Source of the DNA: Microvelia longipes
Taxonomy: Eukaryota; Arthropoda; Insecta; Hemiptera; Veliidae
Assembly: GCA_018340805.1 (NCBI GenBank)
Contig: JACMZG010001870.1
Location: 20,732,500-20,796,499, forward strand
Reading direction: 5' to 3'
DNA: 64,000 nucleotides
Shown in pieces: positions 1-10,768 of this stretch. Position numbers and translations under genes: made by a program. Every line of letters starts with the position of its first letter. The stretch's first letter is position 1. The notes beneath the pieces are model-generated. The model was not told the DNA's origin and searched no databases. It saw only the letters and a list, made by a program, of their open reading frames with translations.

Positions 1-502
1 ACAAAATCTTAAAGGAAGTTAAGAATAATAGTGTGATAAGGAGACATGATAATATCCTTAAAAACGTGATATGACTAACTGATCAGATAAATATACAGGG
101 AAACTCCCAGTTATTTATCATACTAGATAGGTTAATACCAATTGCTTTTCCAGAAACGTATAGACCGAACCTTTCGAAAGGCCTACAGATATTTCTTTAT
201 CGTATTTTCCCTTTAGATATAAATCAGCATTTATATTGTTTAAGATTATTCATACAAGGTAAATTCCGATCAATAAGATAAAACTTCGCTAAAAATGTTT
301 GAATAAAAGGAGCTATTTCTTTAAATATTTAAACGTAAAATATAAGTATAAAAGTATACCTTACATTATAAATTAATAAAATAATAGGCCTTAACGCCAG
401 AAGGATGGTACACTACGTAGATGCTGGAGGCCAGTGCTGTTTAAGGACAAGTGAAACGAGTTTTAAAGATACTTTGCAATAATATACACTAGATTATTTT
501 CA
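1..502. other. AT-rich non-coding DNA
   Basis: No open frame of useful length and no recognisable repeat. Base composition is like the bulk of the window. Confidence 0.5.
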
Positions 503-840
503 TGTATTAGCATAGAGATATATTACTAGAGGGGCCCTATTGGTTGAATTTTGAAACATCGAAAAAGTAACCTGACCACATTCGATTATCATTATCATCA
601 AATAAACAGAACAAAAAAAAACAGTAAATTATACAGTAGAATGTTTAAAATACAAATCACAACACAAACAATCTGCGGGAAGCTTAAAACAATTGATTAA
701 TTATAACCATAACTTACTCTTGGAGGAGGTTTCAATGAGGTTACACAGAGCCGCTGAGAGCCCCACTAAAAATGTTTCAGGCCTCTCAAAGTATTAAGAT
801 AGGCTATGCCCCCTCTAGTATATATCTCTATGTGTATTAG
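503..840. mobile_element. Short TIR element, copy 1, with exact 8-bp target duplication
   Basis: The element occupies 511-832 (322 bp). Its left end starts CATAGAGATATATTACTAGA and the reverse complement of its right end starts CATAGAGATATATACTAGAG, so the terminal inverted repeats are about 25 bp with a one-base indel. It is flanked by TGTATTAG at 503-510 and again at 833-840, an exact 8-bp target-site duplication. There is no coding capacity, so it is a non-autonomous (MITE-type) element. Eight-base duplications are typical of the hAT superfamily, and P and Merlin elements also make 8-9 bp; the end CATAG is close to but not exactly the hAT consensus. A related copy in the same orientation lies at 62960-63311. 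Confidence 0.85.
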
Positions 841-2866
841 GGACAAGCAAAGCAAGTCCAAACTGATGATAATAAAGTGAGATAAGAAGAGGTAAGAAGA
901 GATAAGAAGAGATAATATGATTTTTTCATGTCCCAAAAAAGTTTAAGGATTGAAAAAGTCAATGCAGCAAATAAATGTATGTCCTTTTTGCGAATTTTCA
1001 ATTGAACTAACAGATGAGTCACCAGAAGGGCCGTGGAGTTTTAGTAACTACAGAATGTAACCGATGATTTAAATGAATATATATTGATTACAGTCACAGA
1101 TTAAGCACACTAAAATGCAAACACATTGTTATTGTGTATTAAAATATTAAGCTGGTTAAATAAAAAAAATTGAATAATATAATAATAAATTAGCACGCAG
1201 TATAAATTAATATAAAATAAATGTACTTCATGATTCAAAATTTAGTTAAAAATTTTTTTTTTTAATAAAAACTGATAAAATATTTATTAGATAATTATTA
1301 ATTTATTTAATTACTTAATGTATAACAAATTAGTTATAAATTATATTTTGGTATCTTATAATTTATTTTACATTTATAATTTAATAATTAAAAGTGCTCT
1401 TCTTTCCTTCGTTTAATTTTTAAAATAATACTGAGTCCAAAAAAAAATCTTAAAAAAGTTTCAGCAAGTAAAAGAACTTAGCAGTTGAAAAGATTTTTTC
1501 TAAAAGCTTAGATTTTTATCTTTTGAAAATGAATTTATTAAAGTTATAATTACGAGTTATTGTTTTCTTCTTTAGCTCTTAACCCCATTCCTATTTTGCT
1601 TTCAGTTAGCTTTTAAAAATTTAGTAATTTTTCTTTGTTTCTGACGAGAGTTTGTTTCCTTCAAATAATTTTTAAGATATAATGTAACTCATAGATAGGA
1701 GACAATGTTGGATATACAGGATTTATTGTTTCTTATCCACTTTTTCAACGATCTTTCACCTTAGGTCTCTCCGCTGTTCAAATTAGCTGTTATGGACCTT
1801 TTTTGTTTTAACACAGAAGTTGAGTTGTATTGGGGCTTCAACAGATCAGAATATTATGCCAGAAAACAACATAAGACTTTTGTCTCATAAAAATTGATCT
1901 TTGTTATGATTTTGGCATGCATTTTTTTTTTAAGAATTGCTATTTATTTTTGAAAAAATATAATAGATCAATTACTCTTTGCCTTAGTTAAGCTAACAAT
2001 AGTGTCTCAGAGTGAAGTCTGTGACATTTTTAATGGCAACTAGGCCTGATTTCATGGAATCTTTGTACAAGTCAATAACTATTGACTTAAGGCTCTAGCT
2101 ACTTCTAACTTATATCCCCTTTATATGGAACATTTATCTAAGGATATGGAAGATTTATATAAAAGTTATAGATTGATGTGGGCCCCAGGACAAATTGGTA
2201 CAGCTAAAAATGAAAAGACTTCTCAGCAATGAGAGAAGCAGATTAGGTCTAACTTAAGACTGATTTAATATTAACAAAAATGCTATGATACAATCATAGC
2301 AAAAGAAGAATTTATACTGACTATTGTGGGCCAGAAAATGCATTTGATTTCTTAAGAATGCAGGCCAATTATTAGTTTTAAAAAATATATGACCTGCCTT
2401 CTTGATTAGGTTTAACCTGGGTTTGAAAAATGATTAAACTGGAGTGGAGAACATTGAGATCCAATTCCCGACGCTAAATAGGAGAAAGTTTCGATGGCTC
2501 CTTGACGCTAGTGCGTCAAAGACTTGAGGTAATAATATTGACGGAACACTGCGGGCTTGGAAGGCAGTTAGCACTAGTAAATATAGTCAAGGCTTCTATA
2601 TCTCCAGCATACGATAATAAAGATGTGTAGACAGCCAATCATTACATACAAGGCTATGTAAAGGTTTCATATAACCATGATTTTAATAATTTGAGCAGGT
2701 TTGCTACTTAAGAAAGACATTTATAAGCGAGATTTTCTGATAAACATCCGCTGAAAATATTTTGTGTGAAAAATCCTTGTTGTAGGAAAATAGATTATGT
2801 GTGACACACATTTATTATTTTTAATCTTCATCATATATACCATAGGTATGTATAAAAAAAAGGAAA
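841..2866. other. AT-rich non-coding DNA with small repeats
   Basis: A GA-rich short tandem run (variants of gataagaaga) lies at about 881-915. The motif gacaagcaaagcaagtcc at 842-859 resembles the 3' tail of repeat family A. A GC-richer patch at about 2485-2600 has no open frame. Nothing else is recognised. Confidence 0.4.
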
Positions 2867-2869
2867 TTG

Positions 2870-2985
2870 GTTGCATTAAAAGTCCAAAAACAAGATTTCA
2901 CATTAATTATCCGTTTTCTTTACACCTCCAGAGAGTTTTCACCAAGATATCAGTTTGCATGTGTTGACCTCATTAGCGTAAATTT
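2870..2985 (+). repeat. Repeat family A, decayed 5'-part fragment
   Basis: It contains acattaattatccgtttt followed by cctccagagagttttcacca, a diverged form of the family A 5' block (gatgtcacctaaattatccg, then cctcctgagtggttttcaca). A 63-residue open frame at 2867-3058 is accidental within it. Confidence 0.5.
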
Positions 2986-4589
2986 ATTCGAAAATTCGCT
3001 AAAAGTATATTACTGTTCCACACTATATGTAACATTACTTACAAGGCTAAAAATGTAAGTTTAAATGCTAAAAACGTAAGTTGCGTATACATTTTAATTA
3101 ATTTGACACATCCATCGAAATTAAAAAATAATTGATGGCTAAATATTACTTTGGTTTTACTTGGAATTACAATAATTCACGATGGAATTGCTTCCATTTT
3201 CCTCTTATTTCTCAAATTCTTGGTTAAGCCAAAGTATTTAATTAATTGTAATATTAATACTATTACTACTACAACAATTCATAAAAAGTTAGGATTCTTT
3301 TAAGGACATTTTGCCCTTAAGAAGCCGTTCCTGCGTGGAATTCGCTCAACAAAAACAAACTCAAGTAGATACTGTGCTCTAAGTTGGTGAAGTATTTTTT
3401 TATCAAAAATACTATTCTTATAAACTAAGAAAATAGCCCACGCTGCGAACCCCAGACCTCTGAAGCTGAAACCAAGTGATTATACGATCACTGGCAATTA
3501 AAACAATCAATGAAAAAAACTAGAACCCCTTATTTGAAAGTAAGTAAGACATTGAAATATTAAAACATGCGACAAGAATAGAAGAAAAAAATGCAAGAGA
3601 GCGCTAAAAAAACTTAAGTTAGTTAATAATACATATTTGACGAAGGTTATCAACTACTGTTAACATTTTTAGTTATTGATTAGTAAGAAACATTAAAATA
3701 GTTGTTTCTTTCTTTAATAAAGTTGGCGTGTCTACTTACCATTTCATATTCAGTTCAAATATTATTCTTTAGATTATGTTAAATACGGTTCTATTATTTA
3801 AAAGTGAAATTATTGGTTGTACTCTTGTTAACACGGCATTGTTAGAAAAGTTGACTGTAGGAGTTGGATTGTTGAGGCAACTAGCGGAGTAACCTGTTGC
3901 CTTGCAAGTGGATCAGAGTTCCAACAGGTTGGCTATCCGATCTCCTTTCCTCACCATGCCTTAGCGCATTATCCCTTCGTAGGCTTCTTATAAGTAATAA
4001 TAAAGAAATATGAGTGAGTTTTTCAATATATATGCTTATAAGCTATCTAACTTAACTTTAAAAAATTGTTTTAAATAAGTTCTTTATTGGCTAAATAAAT
4101 ATAAAATTGCATGACATTGAATAAGATCAATCAGTAGTATATTAAAATCTTTCAAATAAGTTTAATATTTAACAATATGTATAGAGCAATATACGCTTGA
4201 TATCATGGGTCAAGTATCTCAAGTTATGCTCTTGTTTGCATTGTCCAAGTTATGCATTGAACAATGAATTATTAATCATTAACTTACTAAACCCTAAGAA
4301 TCTTGAATAAATGGTCGACGCGATATAAAACTTTTCTGGCCTCATAAACGCCGTATGAGATAGAGGAACAGGATAAAACTATAATAGGATAACTACTTTC
4401 TAATGGTTATAGCAAAAGAAGAACGCGAAAGGCAGGTTATGTAACAAGGATAAGTCAAGTTTGCTCCTCAGCTTTTTTAGGGCTTGTTCTGTGTTTGACA
4501 TGATTTTAGTTTCCTTTGGTGCTTGTTCAGTCAAATAAAATAAAACAGACAGTAAGATCCTAGCTCCCTTACTCTACTTCTAAAAACTT
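2986..4589. other. AT-rich non-coding DNA; two GC-richer patches
   Basis: At about 3436-3490 the minus strand has a hairpin AGTGAT/ATCACT followed 3' by a T-arm-like GGGGTTCGCAGCG. It resembles half a tRNA, but the anticodon loop is the wrong size. At about 3840-3970 there is a GC-richer patch with internal short inverted repeats (ggcaac/gttgcc, ccaacaggttgg) whose frames contain stops. No gene is supported. Confidence 0.35.
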
Positions 4590-4594
4590 TTCTA

Positions 4595-4765
4595 TAGTAT
4601 AGCACACGATTAGTCAGTTGACAGCATGGAAAACTATGTCGGGGAGCCAATGATGTAGTTAGTCTTGGATGTTAAACCACGTTTACAATTTTATGTTAGA
4701 CCAACCTCATTGGTTCCTCAACCCTATTTTTCCATGTTATCAACTGATTATAACAGTGCGAAATA
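4595..4765 (-). mobile_element. Foldback (MITE-like) repeat family E, copy 1
   Basis: The left arm 4609-4656 and right arm 4705-4753 are imperfect inverted repeats. The left arm reads cagttgacagcatggaaaac and then gagccaatgatg; the reverse complement of the right arm reads cagttgataacatggaaaaa and then gaaccaatgagg. The centre contains a motif that reads cgtggtttaacatcca on the minus strand. A second copy on the plus strand at about 48818-48945 shares both an arm and this centre. Target duplications were not resolved. Confidence 0.65.
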
Positions 4766-4935
4766 CAATAGCATAGTATCATGAGGTAAGGATCCTGGCG
4801 TTATTCATGATGCAAAGCATAGTGCTCATACATATATATGCTACTCTCATGAGTAGTAAGTATGCTCTAGTATATCATGTATCATGAGTATATATGCTGC
4901 TCTCATAGTGCTCATACATGAGTTAAACAAAGCTA
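4766..4935. repeat. Local degenerate repeats
   Basis: The strings catagtgctcatacat and atatatgctgctctcat / atatatgctactctcat each occur twice within about 130 bases, a small scrambled local duplication. Confidence 0.6.
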
Positions 4936-5710
4936 CTCTAGCTATGCCTTTTAAGACTTTTTATGACTTTTACTATTAAAGATGTCAAAAACACTCTTCT
5001 TCGATCAACTATATAATTACCAATAAATTGAATAAGATAAGTTAAATATCAAGAGCAGAACATATTATTTTCCGAAATTACCAACATGTATATTTAAAAC
5101 ATACAATCATGCTTGGAATAAGAACATTTATGTCAGTTATCTAAATTAACCGACTAAATAGTTTAAATTATTACCTAACTATATTCTTCTCTCTCTACTC
5201 AATTATATCTGCTACCATGTCATGTATCACGCAAACCACTCTCTCAAAGCTTATACCCCCAAAGAGTAAAATTATTCGCCCTCAATGAAATATTTATAAC
5301 CTATTATTATTTTGGATTTGGGTCTTTCATTACCTCCCTTTTTCCAATATTTTATGGTTTTGTAAATGCTACCTCCCTATTTATTTATTTATACGCTTTC
5401 TTTTTAAAAACCACTAACTGATTTTAAAATTTAACTATTTGCAGCAGTTTTGCGAAAAATTATTAATAGTGGTATTGGGTTTTGTAGTCACGAAATGGTA
5501 AAAAACACATTTTTTATTTATTATGAGACTAATTATAAACTTGCTAAACCTTGCTTTCTCTGAGAATGTGGTCATTTAAAAAAACTGCATCAATAAGTAT
5601 AAATAAATAAATCTCCGTTTTAAGACCATTAGGATCTTCACTCTGCGGGAAACATCTATGGTGGGTTTATCAAGTATGCTTAAAGCATTAGCAAGAGGAC
5701 TTCGGATACT

Positions 5711-5716
<6 letters not shown>
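4936..5716. other. AT-rich non-coding DNA
   Basis: No recognisable feature. Confidence 0.4.
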
Positions 5717-5798
<82 letters not shown>

Positions 5799-5799
5799 A
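5717..5799. repeat. (TA)n microsatellite
   Basis: A nearly uninterrupted TA dinucleotide tract with one phase slip. The Ile-Tyr-rich open frame through it is an artefact. Confidence 0.97.
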
Positions 5800-6387
5800 G
5801 TATGCCGCATATATATATTATACCACACGTTGCCGCGAAGCTAACGTGAGGTTTTATATTGGTTTGTCATATTACTAGTTTATGTAAGTACATACTGCCA
5901 CGATAGTACATAGAGACCCTGGCCACTTCGCTAATCCACGGCGTGGCCGCTTCGCTGTGTATGAAGCGAATTTTCAGAATGTGGGACACTTCGCGGACAT
6001 TGCAGTTATACTTCGTAAGCCCGCTCGGCTCACCATAATCCGTATAGTACTAACTGACAGGGATAGTACAGGCTTGAAGTGTTGAGTTAAGGAGGGCATT
6101 GATACTTATTCAAACAAAATCACCTCCCCTGCCTTGACCAAACTCGTTTTATGCATAACTATTTTAGAAATTCGCTAACAAATGAGTCGAAGTAAAGTCA
6201 AATTGTTCTTTTTTGCTCTAAACAAAAATAGAAAATCATACAAAATGCATTTGTGTTTGATATCAGACGATATGTCTAATATCTACTTCATATAAAATGC
6301 TTCATATTAAATGCTCATAGTACCTCAGTACTTTTCCTCCGGCAGATTTTAGTGGCCAACATTATAAAGACTCTTAAAGAAATCGAA
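5800..6387. other. Non-coding; GC-richer cttcgc patch at 5910-6040
   Basis: The patch at 5910-6040 carries several cttcgc / gaagcga motifs in both orientations (ggccacttcgctaa, ggccgcttcgctg, gaagcgaatttt, ggacacttcgcgga). It is probably a decayed repeat, but no second copy was found in the window. The rest is plain AT-rich DNA. Confidence 0.4.
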
Positions 6388-6505
6388 GAATCAGCTACCG
6401 TCGATACTTGCTGTTGGATATAAATATCCCTGGACCGGTTTCGGCATAACACCATCATCAGCAGGCGGGGCAACACTCGAGCTCTCAAGTAATAAAGTTA
6501 TATCA
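6388..6505 (-). repeat. Repeat family C, copy 1 (hammerhead-bearing)
   Basis: Matches 22668-22765 in the same orientation: tcagctac, ttgctg, ggatat, ccggtttcg, and then the shared block caacactcgagctctcaa followed by taataaagtta. On the minus strand it carries the best hammerhead fold in the window (6429-6465). Layout and motif resemble terminal repeats of Penelope-like retroelements, but no coding part is attached. Confidence 0.7.
6429..6465 (-). ncRNA. Hammerhead ribozyme motif, apparently complete
   Basis: Read on the minus strand from 6465: CCTG, core CTGATGA, one extra T, helix II GGTG-TTA-TGCC, GAAA, CCGG, T, C, then CAGG. CCTG and CAGG pair as helix I. Helix II has two G-C and two G-U pairs. 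The last A of GAAA and the T after CCGG form the conserved A15.1-U16.1 pair around a very short helix III. The predicted cleavage site is after the C of GTC (6433). Very short helix III is known in Penelope-type and satellite hammerheads, which may act as dimers. The extra T between core and helix II is non-canonical. Self-cleavage is an inference. Confidence 0.72.
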
Positions 6506-6709
6506 GTGATTAACTTCTAGTCTCAATGAGCAACCTTTTTAACTCTTAAAAAGGTCCTCTCTCTCTTTTTACCTCTCCTCTTTTTCTCTCTTTTTTAGTC
6601 TATTTGTAATTTAAAGAAGTACTTTTGATTAATCCAATTTTCGGTTTTTACATTAATTTAAATACTGAATTACAGCAAAATAGTTTAACATGGTTTAAAA
6701 CTATAGTGG

Positions 6710-7049
6710 CAAAACTATACTTTAATTCTATGAGTGGCACAACTAGACATAAACTCTATTTTTTTGCTAAGTTTCAAATTTCTAGCATAGATATAACCAC
6801 ATAAAGATAGTTAGCATTAAAAATACTTAGAACATCATAAAACATTATCATTCTTTGTCAGAGCCGTTTTGGGCATGCCCGTGCCCGTGGCTCTAAGCTG
6901 TTAACTGTAAAAATGTTTTGTGTAAATTTTGTAAGAGTTGCAAATAAAATAAACCTGAAACGGATGATTATGATGATCTAGCTTTTAGATTTATAGCATA
7001 AACACAATACTTTTCCGTATACACCTAAAGAAGTAGGTGAGGAAAAATA
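6710..7049 (-). repeat. Repeat family A, 5'-part fragment with GC-rich insertion
   Basis: Contains the minus-strand family A end (cacaatacttttccgtatac, then aggtgaggaaaa) and the block ctaagtttcaaatttctagc. It is interrupted at about 6855-6900 by a GC-rich hairpin (AGAGCC 6860-6865 pairs with GGCTCT 6889-6894, enclosing gggcatgccc). Confidence 0.6.
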
Positions 7050-7444
7050 AAAAGTATCAAATGTAGCTAATAAATATTAATTCTATATGATTTACCTCAT
7101 ATTTTGGCCATTATTAATAATCCCACACGTTATTATTCCCTAAAACAAAAAATAATAAATCTTCATTTACACAAAGTTTAATAATCATAAAATATAAAAA
7201 TTAATATAATGTTAATTCCATGCTAAAATTAATTTAAGAAAATATCTCATGAAATATCATTACTGGTGAGATATATTGCATAGCTAGTTATTACCACTCT
7301 AAAGGAAAGCAGAGACGTTACCAGTATAATGGTTAGATTAGATAGATATTCCTATTAAGATGTGGGAGAGTAAATGTTAAAAGAAGATGTTTTAGAATGA
7401 GCATGAATGGAGTCAATCGTAATAGAACGAAAGAATAAAAAAGC
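7050..7444. other. AT-rich non-coding DNA
   Basis: No recognisable feature. Confidence 0.4.
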
Positions 7445-7681
7445 TCTCCACAGTTAAAGATTTTATTAAAAGTAAAGCAGAGTGCTTTCCACCTAACAAG
7501 AGGTCATCATCAGTGCCTCTTAAACAAATAAGACAAAAAATGTCAAAACAAAACCTATACATGAAATTACAAATTATACCAAAGCAAACAGATAAATTAT
7601 AGAAATGGATTGATAAATAAATAAAACATAAACGAATAAATAAAATATAAATATATTACCGTTGAGCAGAGATTAAACGGA
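7445..7681 (-). repeat. Penelope-like terminal repeat fragment with hammerhead core
   Basis: On the minus strand it contains GAGGCACTGATGATGACC, then AGGT, GGAAAGC, the same arrangement as in the terminal repeats of the Penelope-like element at 11271-13021. ctccacagttaaagat at 7447-7462 recurs inverted with one mismatch at 8228-8243. The flanks of the nested element at 7690-8222 may therefore be the two inverted ends of one older retroelement. Confidence 0.5.
7480..7520 (-). ncRNA. Hammerhead ribozyme-like motif
   Basis: Minus strand: core CTGATGA (7513-7507), one extra T, helix II with ACCT pairing AGGT, then GAAA (7489-7486). The bases after GAA read AGC-ACTCT-GCT, a 3-bp helix III (A-T, G-C, C-G), then T as the predicted cleavage-site nucleotide. 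Helix I is weak, with an internal loop. Probably a decayed retroelement ribozyme. Confidence 0.5.
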
Positions 7682-8230
7682 GATTAATCGGCACTTCTTT
7701 AGATAGTTCCTCCCTTTTTGGGGAGTACTATATTGATTTTTTATCTATGTGACCTTCTTTAGATTGTTTTATCTCCTTGACAGATCAGACTGGTTACTCC
7801 CTTATTTGGTTACTCACCTTAGATTTTTGATTTTATTACTAATCTTTATATATTTTACCTCAATACCCGGGGATGTAGAAAAGCATTGGGGTTTTTGTAG
7901 AGGTTAGAATAGGGGGAAAGACAAAGATATGACATCTTCACTTAGGGGAGTAACCATTTAAAGAAGGTCTCTGGGTAACCTTCTTTAGATGGTTACTCCT
8001 CAACAGCGCTATGAGGGGAGTAACCATTTAAAGAAGGTCTCTGAGACTTTGTCTACACTGTCGCCCTATAGATACTGAAATAGAAAAGAACCACTGTCAT
8101 TTTTTGTCCCTTAACCTTTTTTTTCTTACTTTGTTATAAGGGAGTAACTATCTACACCAAATACTTGGTTACTCCCCTTTGGGGAGTAATCATCTGGGGG
8201 AGTAACTATCTAAAGAAGTACCGATTAATC
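7682..8230. mobile_element. TIR element with palindromic 8-bp target duplication and internal end-motif array
   Basis: The element is 7690-8222 (533 bp). The left end is GGCACTTCTTTAGATAGTTC; the reverse complement of the right end is GGTACTTCTTTAGATAGTTA, giving TIRs of about 25 bp with two mismatches. GATTAATC flanks both sides (7682-7689 and 8223-8230), an exact 8-bp duplication that is itself a palindrome. Inside, variants of the end motif recur about nine more times in both orientations (for example ggggagtaaccatttaaaga at 7945 and again at 8013; ttctttagatggttactcc at 7981; ggggagtaatcatctgg at 8181). No coding capacity. Terminal GG with an 8-bp duplication is compatible with Merlin; hAT usually starts CA or TA. 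Superfamily left open. Confidence 0.85.
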
Positions 8231-8251
8231 TTTAACAGTGGAGATAATTTT

Positions 8252-8288
8252 CTCATAATTCTTCTTCTGTTAGAAGAAGAATTATGAG
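8252..8288. repeat. Perfect 17-bp hairpin, 3-nt loop
   Basis: CTCATAATTCTTCTTCT (8252-8268), loop GTT, then its exact reverse complement (8272-8288). Confidence 0.95.
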
Positions 8289-8439
8289 TATTATGAGATG
8301 ATCAGAAATGGAATAAACATATAAAGACGAATCATGATATACTACTTCAGATAGTAGTTTAGCAACACACTAAAGCATTTAACCAAGAGAAACAGATAAG
8401 GTATGTATACATAACGAATTGAGAAAAGTAGAGTACTAG

Positions 8440-8952
8440 CCACGTCGATACATTTACCCTCACTACGACGGACTTGCATCGCTTGTCCTCAGTACGTCAT
8501 AACTATCAAAGGCTTCAAGTAGTATTACTACGGTCTCTCTAAGCTCGTCCTTGGAATAATATATTAATCCGAAATCTAGGGAGTAAAGACTTGATTTACT
8601 TCACTCATCCTAAGAATGTCATCATAAGCAAAAAATGAAAGTAGCGATACTTCAGCAGCATTGATAGCAACAACTTTTCTAATTAGTTAACATTTTAATT
8701 TTAATTATTTTTTAAAAAATTTGATCACAGCAAGGTACAGGTTAACACTGTCTAAAAATCATATCTGATTTACGTGCCAAATTTTAAGTGTAAACACACC
8801 GTGAGTAAATCGTGACACCGACACACACGGTATGATAAATCTACTCAACACGCTATAAAAATTTCTAAAACAGAGAAATATATGAAACCTCGGTGTCGGA
8901 TTTTTGAGATGAAAACAATACTTTACAATAGTAAGAGAGGAGAATAAAAAGG
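8440..8952 (-). repeat. Repeat family A, long decayed copy
   Basis: Contains the minus-strand tail block (cggacttgcatcgcttgtcc) and, downstream on the plus strand, the 5' block (cctcggtgtcggatttttga, then aaaacaatacttt). The 5S-like middle is not recognisable here. Confidence 0.6.
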
Positions 8953-9794
8953 TCCAGAAAGTAGAAAATTCAATATAAATATCTTTTAAAAGGAAATAAT
9001 AACCTAAAAAAAAAGCTTGTTATTTTGATCAAAAGGATCTTCAAGTGATAGAACGTAGATGTCCTAAGGAAAAATTGAGAAACGCGGGTCACATATTTTG
9101 CAATTTCAATACAAAAGCTGTCTATGTATGTCATGGTAGAAATGGAATTGACGAAAAGGAAATGAAATTGCTAGCAGTTATTAATCATACAATTTTAAAA
9201 GGTAAAACTTTTAATCTTACTTAATTCTTGTTAAATTTTCATCCAGAAAAAGTAAGGGATTCAAACTAATCTTGAGGATTAACAGAAGAAATAAGATTAT
9301 AAAAAATAGTCTTTAGAAAACAACAACAAAAAATAATTTAAAATCACAAAAAGAACCTGTTGCTGTCCTTATTTCCTTGACTTATCCAAGTGAAGCAACG
9401 AATCTTTAAATACTGAAACTTTTAGAGGATGAAAAAAAAACTTGAAATAAATCTCCACCAACAAGAAGAATCTTTTTGCAAACAACTTCACTAAGAAAGT
9501 TTATAAAAGTTTTGAAGTAAAAGTCTGTAAGAACTAGGTCAGAGATAAGTAATATATGTGTTTGTTTTAGAGTTGCGAATAAATCATTCAACATTCTGTC
9601 TAAATATAATGAGCAGATTTAAACTACTTTTAAATAGATTCTTTTTAGAATTTTCAGAATCATCCGATAAAATAAAGCAAAATATATTTAGGAGAAAAAT
9701 AAACTTAGTTTTTAAATATTGTATATTAGGTTACATCATAGATTAAGAAAGTTAAAAAATAGTATTATTAAATAAGACAAGTCTAGCGTACTAA
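8953..9794. other. AT-rich non-coding DNA
   Basis: Short open frames on both strands at 9406-9746 have AT-driven composition and no recognisable motifs. No gene is supported. Confidence 0.4.
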
Positions 9795-10062
9795 TGCTAA
9801 AAAAACAAAAACAATTTTTTTCTGACATTACAATTAGTTAATGACGTCAAAGAAAATTTATTTTCCGGAAAGCACAACTAAAGATTGAGCTAGCTTGATT
9901 TTTGTATTAAGTTTCAAATCTCTAGCATAAAAAACTAAGAGCTGTGATACATACACACATACATAAATACAGAGAAACAACTTTTTAAAATCGCACTCAG
10001 GAGGTTTTCAAAACATCTAATACACCTTCGGTGTAAACAAGAAAAAGTATAAATACTCAAAT
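9795..10062 (-). repeat. Repeat family A, 5'-part fragment
   Basis: Shows the minus-strand order aatgacgtcaaa, gatttttgtattaagtttca, a CA-rich stretch, ctcaggaggttttcaaaaca, and ttcggtgtaaac near the end. Confidence 0.8.
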
Positions 10063-10422
10063 ACTAATAATTAGAAAAGTAAATGCTGGAAACAGAATTT
10101 TATACTCTCCCAAGGTGTTTTGACAAGAAAACATTTGACAAAGATAAATTTCTAAACATAAATTAGAATAGAAATGAAAACAAAATGAAAAATTTACTGT
10201 GTATTTTCTTTTTACTTTAATTCAACACGTTCTTTTTTTATTAAAAAGTAATTTCAGCTCTCGAAAATTGAAATTTAAAATAGATATTTAAATCTGTTGG
10301 TTATATTTTGTGTAGAGGTAAAGGATTTGAAATGTTGTAAATTGATATTTGATTTTTAAAAAGTTTTAACATTTATATAGTAAGAAAATGATGCACCTGT
10401 TATACCTTTAAAATTATATTTT
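10063..10422. other. AT-rich non-coding DNA
   Basis: No recognisable feature. Confidence 0.4.
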
Positions 10423-10735
10423 TTAAATATTTTTAAAAAAAGTTCTTCTTTTCTCCAGAAATTTATAAACCCGGCTAAGCTGGATATAATCCCTAGTTGG
10501 AGCCTCTAGAATTTTTAGGCGAAAACAAACAATCCTGACCTGTTCCGTCCTTTGAATGAGATGAAGGTGTTTCCGAGCATGTGCACTGGTAGGAATCTTT
10601 AAAAGATACCTAATAGGCCAAGAGCCCAGGGGTGTTTTGAAAACCGGTCTCAATTTTTCGTAGATATCTTCCTGAACAAGGATCTGCAATTCTGCAGACT
10701 CGTATCGGATGGGTGTCCCAGGCAGAACGCACTTT
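10423..10735 (-). pseudogene. Possible fragment of an unidentified coding repeat
   Basis: An 88-codon open frame (10423-10689) of noticeably higher GC than its surroundings. The frame continues upstream into sequence repeated at 10782-10868 and, inverted, at 10887-10978. The product is basic, without recognisable motifs, and contains PVFKTPLGSWP and SAHARKHLHLIQRTEQ. Because its start region is duplicated and inverted next door, it is more likely part of a transposable element than a host gene. Function unknown. Confidence 0.3.
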
Positions 10736-10768
10736 ACAGGTCAGATTTACCACCCAAGTTAACAAACA

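Noticed and set aside
861..885. actgatgataata resembling a hammerhead core
   Set aside because: No GAAA at the right distance and no pairing.
3436..3490. tRNA gene on the minus strand
   Set aside because: Only a T-arm-like and an anticodon-stem-like part are present, the loop size is wrong, and acceptor and D arms are missing.
5658..5849. Open frames rich in Ile-Tyr through (TA)n tracts (also 17547-17906, 33219-33416, 38043-38273)
   Set aside because: They are translations of TA microsatellites, not proteins.
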